A model generated the notes under the pieces. It ran no database searches. It was not told the DNA's origin and worked only from the letters and a program-made list of their open reading frames with translations. Positions 19,729-28,514 of a stretch of DNA of 64,000 nucleotides are shown here, one piece after another. A program made the position numbers and the translations under genes. This DNA comes from CAIZWU01 sp942492905 (GTDB lineage: Bacteria; Verrucomicrobiota; Verrucomicrobiia; Verrucomicrobiales; V1-33), in contig OW818657.1 in NCBI GenBank assembly GCA_942492905.1, positions 4,464,001 to 4,528,000 of the forward strand, read 5' to 3'. How positions within the stretch are numbered: the first letter of the stretch is position 1; the number at the start of each line of letters is the position of its first letter.

Positions 19729-20029
19729 AGGGGCGTGAATGAAGAAACCGGATGGTTTTCTGAGGAAACGCCTTGCCGGTTCTGATTCTGTCAGCGGCGC
19801 CACCAGGCCGCCCCCCCGCGCAGCATTCCGGGCTGAATCCACTTTTTGGAAGCCAGTCACTATAAGGTTCAAGGTGCCTCAGTTTCTTTGCCGCGGTCCA
19901 CTCGATTGGCGCTTCATCTCAAATCCAAGGCAGGGCAGCCGGACCGTGGGAGAGCGGCCGCAGTTTGACCCGGCTCAGTCCCGCCTTGACGCCCGCGGCT
20001 CGGCCGGAACATCCTCGCACACCATCGGA

Positions 20030-21397
20030 ATGAAAACACTGTGCTTGTTGATCGTCGTCGCCTCGCTGTTCGCGTCCTTTCCCCCGCTGGCTGCCGATGA
20101 TGCGGCGAAGGCAACCGGTGGTCGCGCGCGCGTTGGGGCGGTTCGAGTCGTGGATCATTCACTGGTGGATGATCAGGGGCCATTTCTCGGGCTCGGCGTT
20201 TCATATTTCACTGCGCTGTGGCGCTGCCGCAACGACCGCGCGCGTTTCGAAAGCGATCTCCGATTCCTCTCCGACCAAGGATTCAATTATTACCGCATGC
20301 TGTCCATGGTGGGCTACAATGCAGCCTGGGACGGTTTGGAAGTGGCGCCCGTGACATTCACCAGCCGCGGGAACAAGCGGGTCGAAGCGTGGCCGGACTA
20401 TTGGAAGCAACTGACAGAAATGATCGATCTCGGTTACGACCGCTACGGCTTGCGCGCGCAGATTACGATCTTTGCCGATGCCCAGCTCATGCCGCGCAAG
20501 GAGGACCGGATCGGGCACATGCGCCGACTGCTAACGGAGGTGGTGCGCGGACGCGAGCAGAAAGTCATTCTGATCGAAGTGGCCAATGAGGCGTGGCAAA
20601 ACGGATTTCCGGGTGAAGAAGGAGCGGGGGATCTGCGTGAGTTCACCAAATATCTCGCGGACCGCACATCGGTGCCCGTCGCGACGACGTCGAATCACGC
20701 GGACGATTTCGACCAGACTTATGCGAACAGCGCGGCGGATATTGCGACGTGGCACTTCAGCCGGGACCTGAGGACGGACGACGGCTGGAAGCCGGTCTAT
20801 GATTGCTGGGACTCCGGTGACCGGCCCGGATTTCCACCGGCGAGCAGCAATGAGCCGATCGGTCCTGGCTCGACGGTCGCGACGGAGAACTCGGGCATCC
20901 GCCTCGTGATGGCTGCGGCCTTCGCCTGGTCCGCAAAGCTGCCGATGTATGTCTTTCATTCGAAGGCCGGGGTGATGGGCAAGAGCCGGTTTGAGGAGAC
21001 GCCTTCCATACGTGACTTCCGGCATTTGCACGAAGTCCTTCCGCCCGATTTGCCGGGGTGGCGCCGCAATGACGGCAAGCAGAACGAAGCACCGTTTACC
21101 GTCTTTGCTGGCGGTCAGCCGAACCGGTACACGCCGGAAGTGCCTGAGAGCCAGGACGGTTGCGTGCGCAATATTGGCAGCCGCAAGGAGGACCGTTTCG
21201 TGTGCGTGCCGATTGGCATCCGTGAGGGCGGCCTCCAAATCGAGGCGCGTGAAGAGGTGGCATTCGACGCCATTGATCCTCTTACCGCAAAAACTCTGCT
21301 GTCAGCAAAAATGAGCGCCGGCGAGCGCATAGTATTGCCGGCCGGATCAGGCGGTATAATACTGAAGGGGCGTATTTCCCAGCGCAGACAGCAATAG
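20030..21397 (+). CDS. Secreted cellulase-like glycosidase (TIM-barrel type)
   Basis: About 455 residues from ATG 20030, giving signal peptide MKTLCLLIVVASLFASFPPLA. The frame is open from 19739 but that extension has no coding character and crosses the start of the neighbouring PH-domain gene. The body looks like a GH-A clan barrel: FLGLGVSYFTALWRCRND near the start, FNYYRMLSMVGYNAAWDG, LRAQITIFADAQ, and ILIEVANEAWQNG with the Asn-Glu pair expected of the acid/base. A second acidic site may be ATENSGIR. The C-terminal part is beta-rich. Substrate cannot be told from sequence. Confidence 0.68.
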   Translation: MKTLCLLIVVASLFASFPPLAADDAAKATGGRARVGAVRVVDHSLVDDQGPFLGLGVSYFTALWRCRNDRARFESDLRFLSDQGFNYYRMLSMVGYNAAWDGLEVAPVTFTSRGNKRVEAWPDYWKQLTEMIDLGYDRYGLRAQITIFADAQLMPRKEDRIGHMRRLLTEVVRGREQKVILIEVANEAWQNGFPGEEGAGDLREFTKYLADRTSVPVATTSNHADDFDQTYANSAADIATWHFSRDLRTDDGWKPVYDCWDSGDRPGFPPASSNEPIGPGSTVATENSGIRLVMAAAFAWSAKLPMYVFHSKAGVMGKSRFEETPSIRDFRHLHEVLPPDLPGWRRNDGKQNEAPFTVFAGGQPNRYTPEVPESQDGCVRNIGSRKEDRFVCVPIGIREGGLQIEAREEVAFDAIDPLTAKTLLSAKMSAGERIVLPAGSGGIILKGRISQRRQQ

Positions 21398-21752
21398 CGG
21401 GGAGCCCAGCTGAGTGAATCGCCGCACTATGTGACCCGGCAAAGCCTCTCTTGAGGGACCATGCGGGCCCGGAACTTTTTATTCAGGTCGGGCGGGGGCG
21501 CGGTCGGTGGTGGTAGGAATGGTGGATTCGTATTCCGTCGGAGCCTTGGCGGTGCCGATCCAGTCAAGGTCGGCCAGTTGGACATGGAGCGTGCAGGAGG
21601 CTGCCAGCATCCGGCTTTCCAATCTCTGCGGTGACCTTCTATGCCATGGACCGGGTGGGCGCCGGTGCCGGAACGGACGAATCACATCGGGGGATGAGGT
21701 GATTTCTACAAAAAATCGCTACACCAGAGTTCACAACTCCTTGGTTTAGAGG
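21398..21752. other. Intergenic stretch with no recognised gene
   Basis: About 355 bp between the glycosidase-like gene and tRNA-Phe. Only short frames are open, including 68 codons on the minus strand (21479-21685) with no recognisable motif or start signal. I see no terminator or repeat in it. Confidence 0.5.
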
Positions 21753-21825
21753 TGGCCCGAGACGGATTTGAACCGCCGACACGAGGATCTTCAATCCACT
21801 GCTCTACCAACTGAGCTATCGGGCC
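21753..21825 (-). tRNA. tRNA-Phe (anticodon GAA)
   Basis: A 73-nt cloverleaf. Acceptor GGCCCGA pairs with TCGGGCC followed by discriminator A; D arm with AGCTCAGTTGGTAGAGC; anticodon loop TTGAAGA reads GAA; T arm GGCGGTTCAAATCCGTC. CCA is not encoded. Confidence 0.97.
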
Positions 21826-22012
21826 TAAACCTGCCCTGCTGAATCGGATACCGGTCAGCGGGCGGGCGTATCGTATAAGCGGCCCCTCTCCAGTCGGCAA
21901 GGGGTTTTTTAAAGGTTAAATCCGCCCCCTTTCTTGACCACTCGGGGGCCCGCCCGCTGCCGTCCACCTGCCTGTTGCGCGCACCCCGGGCGGCTGAAAG
22001 GTTGACGGTTCC

Positions 22013-24547
22013 ATGGCTTCCCCGTCCCAGCTCCCTATTTATGAGATCGAACCCGCCCTGCTGGACGCATGGCGCGGGCAGACCGAACGCCGGCGGTTTG
22101 TCATCGAGGCTCCAACCGGTTCCGGGAAATCCACCCAACTGCCACAGATGCTGGCGCGGCATGGCTTGCTGGGCGGCGGCGAAGTGGTGGTCCTGCAGCC
22201 CCGGCGGATTGCCGCCCGCATGCTGGCGCGGCGCGTGGCCGAGGAAATGGGCAGCCGGCTGGGGGAGGAAGTTGGTTATCAGGTGCGGTTTGAAAATGTG
22301 GTCAGCAACCGGACCCGCATCCGCTTTGTCACGGAGGGCATCCTCCTCCGCCAACTGATGGACGACCCTGCCCTGCGCGGCATCAGTGCGGTGATTTTCG
22401 ATGAGTTTCACGAACGGCATCTTTACGGGGATATCACCCTCGCCCGTTGTCTCAGCGTCCAGGAAACCACCCGGCCTGACCTCGCCTTGCTGGTGATGTC
22501 CGCCACCCTGCAGACCGAAGCCCTGAAAGCCTGGCTGGAGCCGGCGACACATCTGGTGTCGTCAGGACGCACCTTCCCGGTGACGATGCGTTATGCGCCG
22601 CAGCGGGCGGCGGTGCGCGGGGAAATCTGGGACCATGCGGCGCGGGTCTGCGGCGATGCCCTCGCCAGCCAACCGGAAGGCCATGCCCTGATTTTCATGC
22701 CGGGAGCTTTTGAAATCCGCAAGACCATGGAAGCCCTCGGCCGGGAAAAATGGGCGCGTGGTTTTGATATCATGCCGCTCCACGGCGAACTGACGCCGGC
22801 CCAGCAGGATGCGGCGGTGAGCGATAACGGACGGCGGCGCCTCATCGTGGCCACCAATGTGGCGGAGACTTCCCTGACGATTGATGGGGTGCGCACCGTG
22901 GTGGACAGCGGCCTCGCCCGCCTCGCCGCATGGGATTCCAACCGGGGCATCAATACCCTGACCATTCAGAATATCGCGCGGTCCAGCGCCGACCAGCGCG
23001 CCGGCCGGGCGGGCCGCACCGCCGCTGGAGAATGCTGGCGCCTCTGGAGCGAAAACGATCACGGCCGCCGCCCCGCCGCCGAGGTCCCGGAAGTGCTGCG
23101 GCTGGATCTTGCGGAAGTGGTCCTCACGCTGAAGGCGGCCGGCGTGGACGACCTGAGCGCCTTCCGCTGGTTTGAGGCCCCTGAGGACCGTTCGCTGGCC
23201 CGGGCCATCACCCTGCTGGAGCAGCTCGGGGCGCTGCGCCCGGATGGAACCCTGACCGGGGAAGGCCGCCGGCTGACGCGTTACCCGCTGCACCCGCGCC
23301 AGGCCCGGGTCATGGAAGCTGCCGCAGAACAGGGCTGCATCCCGGCGATGGCGCTGGTGGTGGCCCTGCAGCAGGGCCGCCCGCTTTTTGTGAGGGGCAC
23401 GGGCGATCCGCAGCGGAAATTCGGAACCCCGGATGATCCCAGTGATTTCCTGCCGCTCCTGCGGGGCTGGCAGGCCGCCGCCGGACGGAATTTCCATCCG
23501 GATGCCTGCGGCCAGATGGGCCTGAATGGCAGGGCCGCCGCGGAAGCCGGCAAGCTCGCCCAGCAATTGACCGGTCTGGCCGGAGCGCGGCGGGATGCGC
23601 CGTTGGAACTGCCGGATCATGAAGCCCTCGCCAAGTCGATCCTGACAGGATATTCCGACCAAGTCGCCAAGCGGACCAGCAGCGGGGGCAGCGCCTGCGA
23701 TGTGGTCGGCGGGCGGCGCGGCAGCACCTCCAAAGAAAGCATCGTGCGTGGCACGGAACTGCTGGTGGCGGCGGAAATCGCCGAAGTCCAGGGCAAGGAC
23801 CTGACGGTGAATTTGAACCTCCTGACTGAAATCACGGAAGACTGGCTGGGCGATCTTTTCCCGGACGACTTCCACCTGGAACGCGCCCCCTTCTTCGATC
23901 CGCAGCAGCGCCGCGTCAGCCAGCGCGAACGCGTCCGTTTCCGCGATCTCATCCTGCGCGACCGCCAGAGCGGCGAGGCGGAGCCCCATGCTGCCGCCGC
24001 GATTCTGGCCGACGAAGTTCTGCGCGGCAATCTCACCCTGAACGAGTGGAACGATGCCACCCGCCAGTGGCTGGCGCGGCTTGATTTTCTCCGGAAAGCG
24101 ATGCCGGATCTGGAACTTCCGGAATTCACCCCGGAGGATCACCGCTTGGTCCTCGAAAGCCTCTTCGACGGGTGCCGCACCTACAAGGAAATCAAAGACC
24201 TCCCTCCCCTGCCCGCCCTGCACGATTGGCTGGGCCATGCCAAGGCCCATGCCCTCGACCGCCATGCGCCGGAACGCATTGCCACCGATGGAGGAAAAAT
24301 GGCCAAAATTGACTACACCCGCCCTGAGGAACCCAGCGTGGCGGTCTTCATCCAGCAGCTTTATTCGCAGCGCGATACGCCGAAAATTGCAGGGGGCCGC
24401 GTCCCGCTGGTCCTCAGCATTCTCGCCCCGAACCACCGGCCGATCCAAGTCACGCGGGACCTCGCGGGCTTCTGGAAAAACCACTACCCGGCCATCAAAA
24501 AGGAAATGGAGCGCCGTTATCCCCGCCACGAGTGGCGGGCGATGTGA
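22013..24547 (+). CDS. hrpB: ATP-dependent helicase HrpB (DEAH/RHA type)
   Basis: 844 residues. Walker A GSGKST near residue 38, the Walker B box IFDEFHERH, motif III SAT, NVAETSLTIDGV, and motif VI QRAGRAGR. The helicase core is followed by an HA2 region and the HrpB-specific C-terminus (IAGGRVPLVLSILAPNHRPI, TRDLAGFWKNHYP, KKEMERRYPRHEW), which separates it from HrpA. The family is widespread; its physiological RNA substrate in most bacteria is unknown. The start ATG 22013 fits the family N-terminus. Confidence 0.93.
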   Translation: MASPSQLPIYEIEPALLDAWRGQTERRRFVIEAPTGSGKSTQLPQMLARHGLLGGGEVVVLQPRRIAARMLARRVAEEMGSRLGEEVGYQVRFENVVSNRTRIRFVTEGILLRQLMDDPALRGISAVIFDEFHERHLYGDITLARCLSVQETTRPDLALLVMSATLQTEALKAWLEPATHLVSSGRTFPVTMRYAPQRAAVRGEIWDHAARVCGDALASQPEGHALIFMPGAFEIRKTMEALGREKWARGFDIMPLHGELTPAQQDAAVSDNGRRRLIVATNVAETSLTIDGVRTVVDSGLARLAAWDSNRGINTLTIQNIARSSADQRAGRAGRTAAGECWRLWSENDHGRRPAAEVPEVLRLDLAEVVLTLKAAGVDDLSAFRWFEAPEDRSLARAITLLEQLGALRPDGTLTGEGRRLTRYPLHPRQARVMEAAAEQGCIPAMALVVALQQGRPLFVRGTGDPQRKFGTPDDPSDFLPLLRGWQAAAGRNFHPDACGQMGLNGRAAAEAGKLAQQLTGLAGARRDAPLELPDHEALAKSILTGYSDQVAKRTSSGGSACDVVGGRRGSTSKESIVRGTELLVAAEIAEVQGKDLTVNLNLLTEITEDWLGDLFPDDFHLERAPFFDPQQRRVSQRERVRFRDLILRDRQSGEAEPHAAAAILADEVLRGNLTLNEWNDATRQWLARLDFLRKAMPDLELPEFTPEDHRLVLESLFDGCRTYKEIKDLPPLPALHDWLGHAKAHALDRHAPERIATDGGKMAKIDYTRPEEPSVAVFIQQLYSQRDTPKIAGGRVPLVLSILAPNHRPIQVTRDLAGFWKNHYPAIKKEMERRYPRHEWRAM

Positions 24548-24646
24548 GAGCCTGATGGCCCCGCCTTTCCCCGTTCAGCGGGCCGGATCAAAGCAGGAGT
24601 TCCCCGGCCTTGCCACCGGCGCGGGGCTGTGTTACGGCGGTTTGGT

Positions 24647-25282
24647 ATGAAAATCTCCTCCCTTTTCCCCCGCCTCGCCATCGCCATGGCCCTGGCTGCC
24701 GGTTGTGTCAATCTCACCAGCTGTGGCACCACGGCCACGACCACCGCCCGGAACGGCACCTCTGATAAATTCGACCCTCCCGCGCTGCGTCCGAACAACC
24801 CCGCCGCCGTGCAGGTGAAAGTCTCCACCGGAGCCCAACGCGTCTACGTGGTCGAAAATGGCCGGGTCCTGCTTGCCACCCCTTGTTCCGTGGGCACAGG
24901 CGGCACCACCGGCCAAGGCAACTACCGCATCACCTACAAAAACGCCACCAAGCGCCGGATCAGCCAGCCGGATGCCGGTTATCCCATGCCTTACTGGATG
25001 GAGTGGAAGCCCGCCTACGGGATGCACTGGGGTTTTGTGAAACCCTACCCCTGCACCCACGGCTGTATCCGCCTGCCCATGAAGTCCGCTGCCAAGATTT
25101 TCGCCATGACCCGCACCGGCACTCCTCTTTCCATCCAGCATTCCCACCCCGAGGATGCCACGGTCGGCAAAACGCTTCCCGTCCTCGACGACGGCCCGCT
25201 GCCCAATCCCCCGAAGTCTTATTTGCTGAGCGCCAAGTTCTTCCAGGACTCCCAGTATCATGGGAAAATGTTTGTGGACTGA
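24647..25282 (+). CDS. L,D-transpeptidase (YkuD family) lipoprotein
   Basis: About 211 residues from ATG 24647 (MKISSLFPRLAIAMALAAG). A signal sequence with a lipobox-like LTSC at about residue 30 suggests a lipoprotein. The YkuD domain runs from about 55 to 165 and carries the catalytic HGCIRLP motif, with the Cys nucleophile, preceded by MHWGFVKPYPCT. Such enzymes cross-link peptidoglycan through 3-3 bonds or attach proteins to it. The length and motif fit a short single-domain enzyme. An in-frame ATG six codons upstream is possible. Confidence 0.87.
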   Translation: MKISSLFPRLAIAMALAAGCVNLTSCGTTATTTARNGTSDKFDPPALRPNNPAAVQVKVSTGAQRVYVVENGRVLLATPCSVGTGGTTGQGNYRITYKNATKRRISQPDAGYPMPYWMEWKPAYGMHWGFVKPYPCTHGCIRLPMKSAAKIFAMTRTGTPLSIQHSHPEDATVGKTLPVLDDGPLPNPPKSYLLSAKFFQDSQYHGKMFVD

Positions 25283-25395
25283 AGAGGAACGGGAAACGTT
25301 ATTCCACGGAGAGGGCGAAGCCATCGGGCAGCCCCCTCCATTCCGACCCGTCTCCTGCAGCCCCCGCCTGACCATCCATCGACTGTCCACTCCCC

Positions 25396-26631
25396 ATGTC
25401 CGCTGTCCCCGTCCCCGCCAAGCCCCGCAAGGTCAACGTGCGCACCCCGGAGGTGATGGCGCGCGTGCAGGCGGAAGTGGAGAGCCATTACCGTTCCACC
25501 ATCGTCGAACGGCTCCGTCAAGCCGGCGGGGTGCTCACCGTGGGGAACACCACCATCCGGCTGGCGCGGCAGTTCGGCTTTTGTTATGGAGTGGAGCGGG
25601 CCATTGACCTCGCGTATGCCTCCCGCAAGGTTTTCGGGGACCGCCGGCTCTATCTGCTTGGCGAAATCATTCACAATCCCGAGGTGAACCGGCAGCTGAG
25701 CGACATGAATATTCTCATGCTGCACAATCCGCCGACCGAAGCTGAATTTGCCGGTCTGCAGCCCGACGACATCGTGATCATCCCCGCCTTCGGAGCCACC
25801 ACCGAAGTCATGCAGCGCCTCACCGCCCGGGGCTGCGGCACCGTGGATACCACCTGTGGCGATGTCATGAGTGTCTGGCGCCGGGTCCGGGAATATGCCC
25901 GGCGCGGCCTTACCTCCATCATCCACGGGAAATCAGCGCATGAGGAAACCCGCGCCACCGCCTCCCGGGCGCTGGGTGATGATGGCATGGGGAACTATCT
26001 GATCATTCTCACCCTCGCCGATGCCGACCTGGTCTGCGATTACATCCGCCATGGCGGGAACAAATACGAATTCCTCCAACACTTCGCCGGCGCCTACAGC
26101 ATTGATTTTGATCCCGATCTGCATCTGAAACGGATCGGCGTGGCCAACCAGACCACTATGCTGAAAAGCGAGACCGAGGAACTCCAGTCCCGCCTGCGCC
26201 AAGCCATCACCGACCGTGATGGCTCCGACATCGCCTTGGAGAACTTCTCCGTTTTCGACACCATCTGCGGCGCCACTCAGGAACGTCAGGATGCCCTTTA
26301 CGAAATGCTGAAGGACCCCATGGATCTGCTCCTGGTGGTGGGAGGTTATAACTCCTCCAACACCACCCACCTCGTGGAAATCGCCGAGCAGCACCTGCCC
26401 ACTTTTTTCATCCGCGATTCCTCGTGTCTCAAATCCCTGGAAGAGATCATCCACTTTGATCTGCACGCGAAACGGGAACAGCCCGGCTACCCTGCCAAGC
26501 TGGTCGGGGATGGTCCGGTCACCATCGGCATCACCGCCGGAGCCTCCTGTCCGAATAACCTGATCGAGGAAACCATCCTCCGGCTCTACACCCTGCGGGG
26601 CATTTCCGAAGATCTGGTGAGGGCCGTGTAA
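25396..26631 (+). CDS. ispH: 4-hydroxy-3-methylbut-2-enyl diphosphate reductase IspH
   Basis: 411 residues. Final [4Fe-4S] enzyme of the non-mevalonate isoprenoid pathway, giving IPP and DMAPP. The three iron-sulfur cysteines are visible in QFGFCYGVERA, DTTCGDVMSVW and GASCPNNLIEE. LLGEIIHNPEVNRQL is a family signature. The length (about 400 rather than 310) and the extended N-terminal helix put it with the longer cyanobacterial and plant-like IspH branch. Confidence 0.95.
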   Translation: MSAVPVPAKPRKVNVRTPEVMARVQAEVESHYRSTIVERLRQAGGVLTVGNTTIRLARQFGFCYGVERAIDLAYASRKVFGDRRLYLLGEIIHNPEVNRQLSDMNILMLHNPPTEAEFAGLQPDDIVIIPAFGATTEVMQRLTARGCGTVDTTCGDVMSVWRRVREYARRGLTSIIHGKSAHEETRATASRALGDDGMGNYLIILTLADADLVCDYIRHGGNKYEFLQHFAGAYSIDFDPDLHLKRIGVANQTTMLKSETEELQSRLRQAITDRDGSDIALENFSVFDTICGATQERQDALYEMLKDPMDLLLVVGGYNSSNTTHLVEIAEQHLPTFFIRDSSCLKSLEEIIHFDLHAKREQPGYPAKLVGDGPVTIGITAGASCPNNLIEETILRLYTLRGISEDLVRAV

Positions 26632-26652
26632 AAACCAGCGCCTCCGGCGATT

Positions 26653-27513
26653 TCATCCCGGCACCAGGCCCGCGCGGTCCGCTTCCACCGGGGAACCCAA
26701 TTCCGCCAGCTCCAAATGATCCACCGGATGCCCGAGAAAGCTCTCGGCGATGCCGTGGAAACGCGCTGCCGCATCGGTGACGTAAAACTTTTCCCCGCCC
26801 CGCCCGGCTGAAACGGGCCGCAACAGCCCCCGTTCCGCCAGGAGAGCCGCGGTCTCTGCCGCAGCGGCTTCGGCGCTGTCCACGAGGGTGACCGATGGCC
26901 CCATCACGGAGGCAATCACTGATTTCAATAATGGATAGTGGGTGCAACCGAGAACCAAGGCATCGATCCCGGCCCCCCGAAGCCCTGCGAGGTATTTTTC
27001 CGCCACCAACCTGGTGATGGCGGTATCGGTTTCGCCTTCCTCCACCAAGGGCACAAACAGCGGGCAGGCCTGCGAAATGATGTGCTCCGGTGCCTGGCCC
27101 ACGGCGGCAAATGTTTCCCGGATGCGCGTCTCATACGCCCCGCTGCCGATGGTGGCCGCGGTCGCGATCACGCCGATGCGGCCATTCCTGGTCGCTTGCA
27201 TGGCGGCACGGGACCCAGGCCCGATCATGCCCAGAATCGGCACCCCGGGAAAGTGTTCCCGCAGGCCCGGCGCCGCGATGGCCGAGGCGGTGTTGCAGGC
27301 AATCACGATCATTTTGACCCCCTGCCCGACCAGAAACTGGACGTCCTCCTGCGCGTAACGGCTGACGGTGGCGTGCGATTTATTGCCATACGGCACCCGG
27401 GCCGTGTCCCCCAGATAAATGAGGTGCTCGGCGGGCAGCAGGCGGCGCAGTTCGCGCATGACGGTGAGGCCGCCCACGCCGGAATCAAAGATGCCAATCG
27501 GAAGTGAATTCAT
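26653..27513 (-). CDS. murI: Glutamate racemase MurI
   Basis: About 286 residues from ATG 27513 (MNSLPIGIFDSG). Makes D-glutamate for peptidoglycan. Motifs: IGIFDSGVGGLTV at the N-terminus, the catalytic cysteines in IACNTASA and LGCTHYP, and YLGDTARVPYGNKS. A start at 27534 would add seven residues before the expected N-terminus. It converges on ispH with only 21 bp between stops. Confidence 0.94.
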   Translation of the reverse strand: MNSLPIGIFDSGVGGLTVMRELRRLLPAEHLIYLGDTARVPYGNKSHATVSRYAQEDVQFLVGQGVKMIVIACNTASAIAAPGLREHFPGVPILGMIGPGSRAAMQATRNGRIGVIATAATIGSGAYETRIRETFAAVGQAPEHIISQACPLFVPLVEEGETDTAITRLVAEKYLAGLRGAGIDALVLGCTHYPLLKSVIASVMGPSVTLVDSAEAAAAETAALLAERGLLRPVSAGRGGEKFYVTDAAARFHGIAESFLGHPVDHLELAELGSPVEADRAGLVPG

Positions 27514-27558
27514 GGAGAAAAGAGTCAGGGGCATTCCAAGGGCAAAAGCCGGGAGGCG

Positions 27559-28284
27559 TCAAAGTAATCCGGCGGCCCGCATCGTTTGATTCACGGCACC
27601 GGCCCAATCGCGGTTGGCGGCGGGACTGGCGGGACTGGGGTGCAGGATGCGGATGATCCTGGTGGCAGGCCGGTCGCCCGCCACTTCCTTCAACCGTGCT
27701 TCCGCAAAGCCGCCCACGCCGATCAACCAGGCGGGGTCCAGCACCTCGATCACCCGCTTCAGGTGTTTATCACAGGCCGCTTCCACCACCGCCATCTCGG
27801 AAGCGGGGATTTTGTCAGGAGTGCGGTTCCGGCCCGTCTCCTCAAGGAAAATGAGGGGACAGTAGTTCACCACAAAATAATCGTTGAAGAACTGCCCGGC
27901 GGTGCCGAATTCCGCGGCCGCCCATCCCCATAGGCGCCGCCCGCTGACCTCGCTGCGCGGGCAGGCAAAACCCTCGATGCGGCGCTTGGGATGCTCGCCC
28001 GGAGCGGATTGCACCGGCGCCTCGATGCCCATCCAATCGCGCACCGCCGCCACTTCGCCAAAAGGCACTCCGGTCTGCGCCATCCCGAAAGGTCCCGGAT
28101 TCATTCCCAGAAAAATGCCCTTCTTTTTGCCGGTGCCGAACTTCCGCAGGTAGGCGGTGTGGGGCGCCCAGGCATAGTCCAGCGGGTTGTAGACATGCGT
28201 CACCGGCAGCGAAAACTGCAGTGGCTGCAGCGCCGTGCGCAGGGTATCAGCGGCGGCGATCAGGGCATCGGCATTGGAAACCAT
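27559..28284 (-). CDS. SMUG1-type single-strand-selective uracil-DNA glycosylase
   Basis: About 241 residues from ATG 28284 (MVSNADALIAAADT). The frame is open to 28518 but the upstream part reads as non-coding. It has the SMUG1 active-site motif FLGMNPGPFGMAQTG and the HPSPASP motif with the intercalating-loop histidine. It removes uracil and oxidised pyrimidines from DNA. The gene follows murI upstream by 45 bp on the same strand, so they may share a transcript. Confidence 0.9.
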   Translation of the reverse strand: MVSNADALIAAADTLRTALQPLQFSLPVTHVYNPLDYAWAPHTAYLRKFGTGKKKGIFLGMNPGPFGMAQTGVPFGEVAAVRDWMGIEAPVQSAPGEHPKRRIEGFACPRSEVSGRRLWGWAAAEFGTAGQFFNDYFVVNYCPLIFLEETGRNRTPDKIPASEMAVVEAACDKHLKRVIEVLDPAWLIGVGGFAEARLKEVAGDRPATRIIRILHPSPASPAANRDWAGAVNQTMRAAGLL

Positions 28285-28514
28285 GGCAGTCCATAGCGGA
28301 CTTGAACGGCCCCGCAAGTGCCATCCCACCCGCAGCGCACCCTTCCGCAAAAAGCGGGGAATGCCGCTGATTGGCCCAGCATCCCGGCGGCCCCGCGGAA
28401 TGTCCAAAGGCATCACCCCAGGCCTCCTCCGCGCCGACCAATCCGGGGATTGGATTTCTGGCACCATGGATCCGTGGACAGGCCGGGGCTTTGTCGTGCC
28501 GGCATGGCCGGAAA

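Noticed and set aside
21479..21685. 68-codon minus-strand gene before tRNA-Phe
   Set aside because: No motif, start signal or conservation evidence visible. Kept as unassigned intergenic sequence.
22562..24529. 655-codon frame opposite HrpB
   Set aside because: Antisense shadow of the helicase gene with no motifs.
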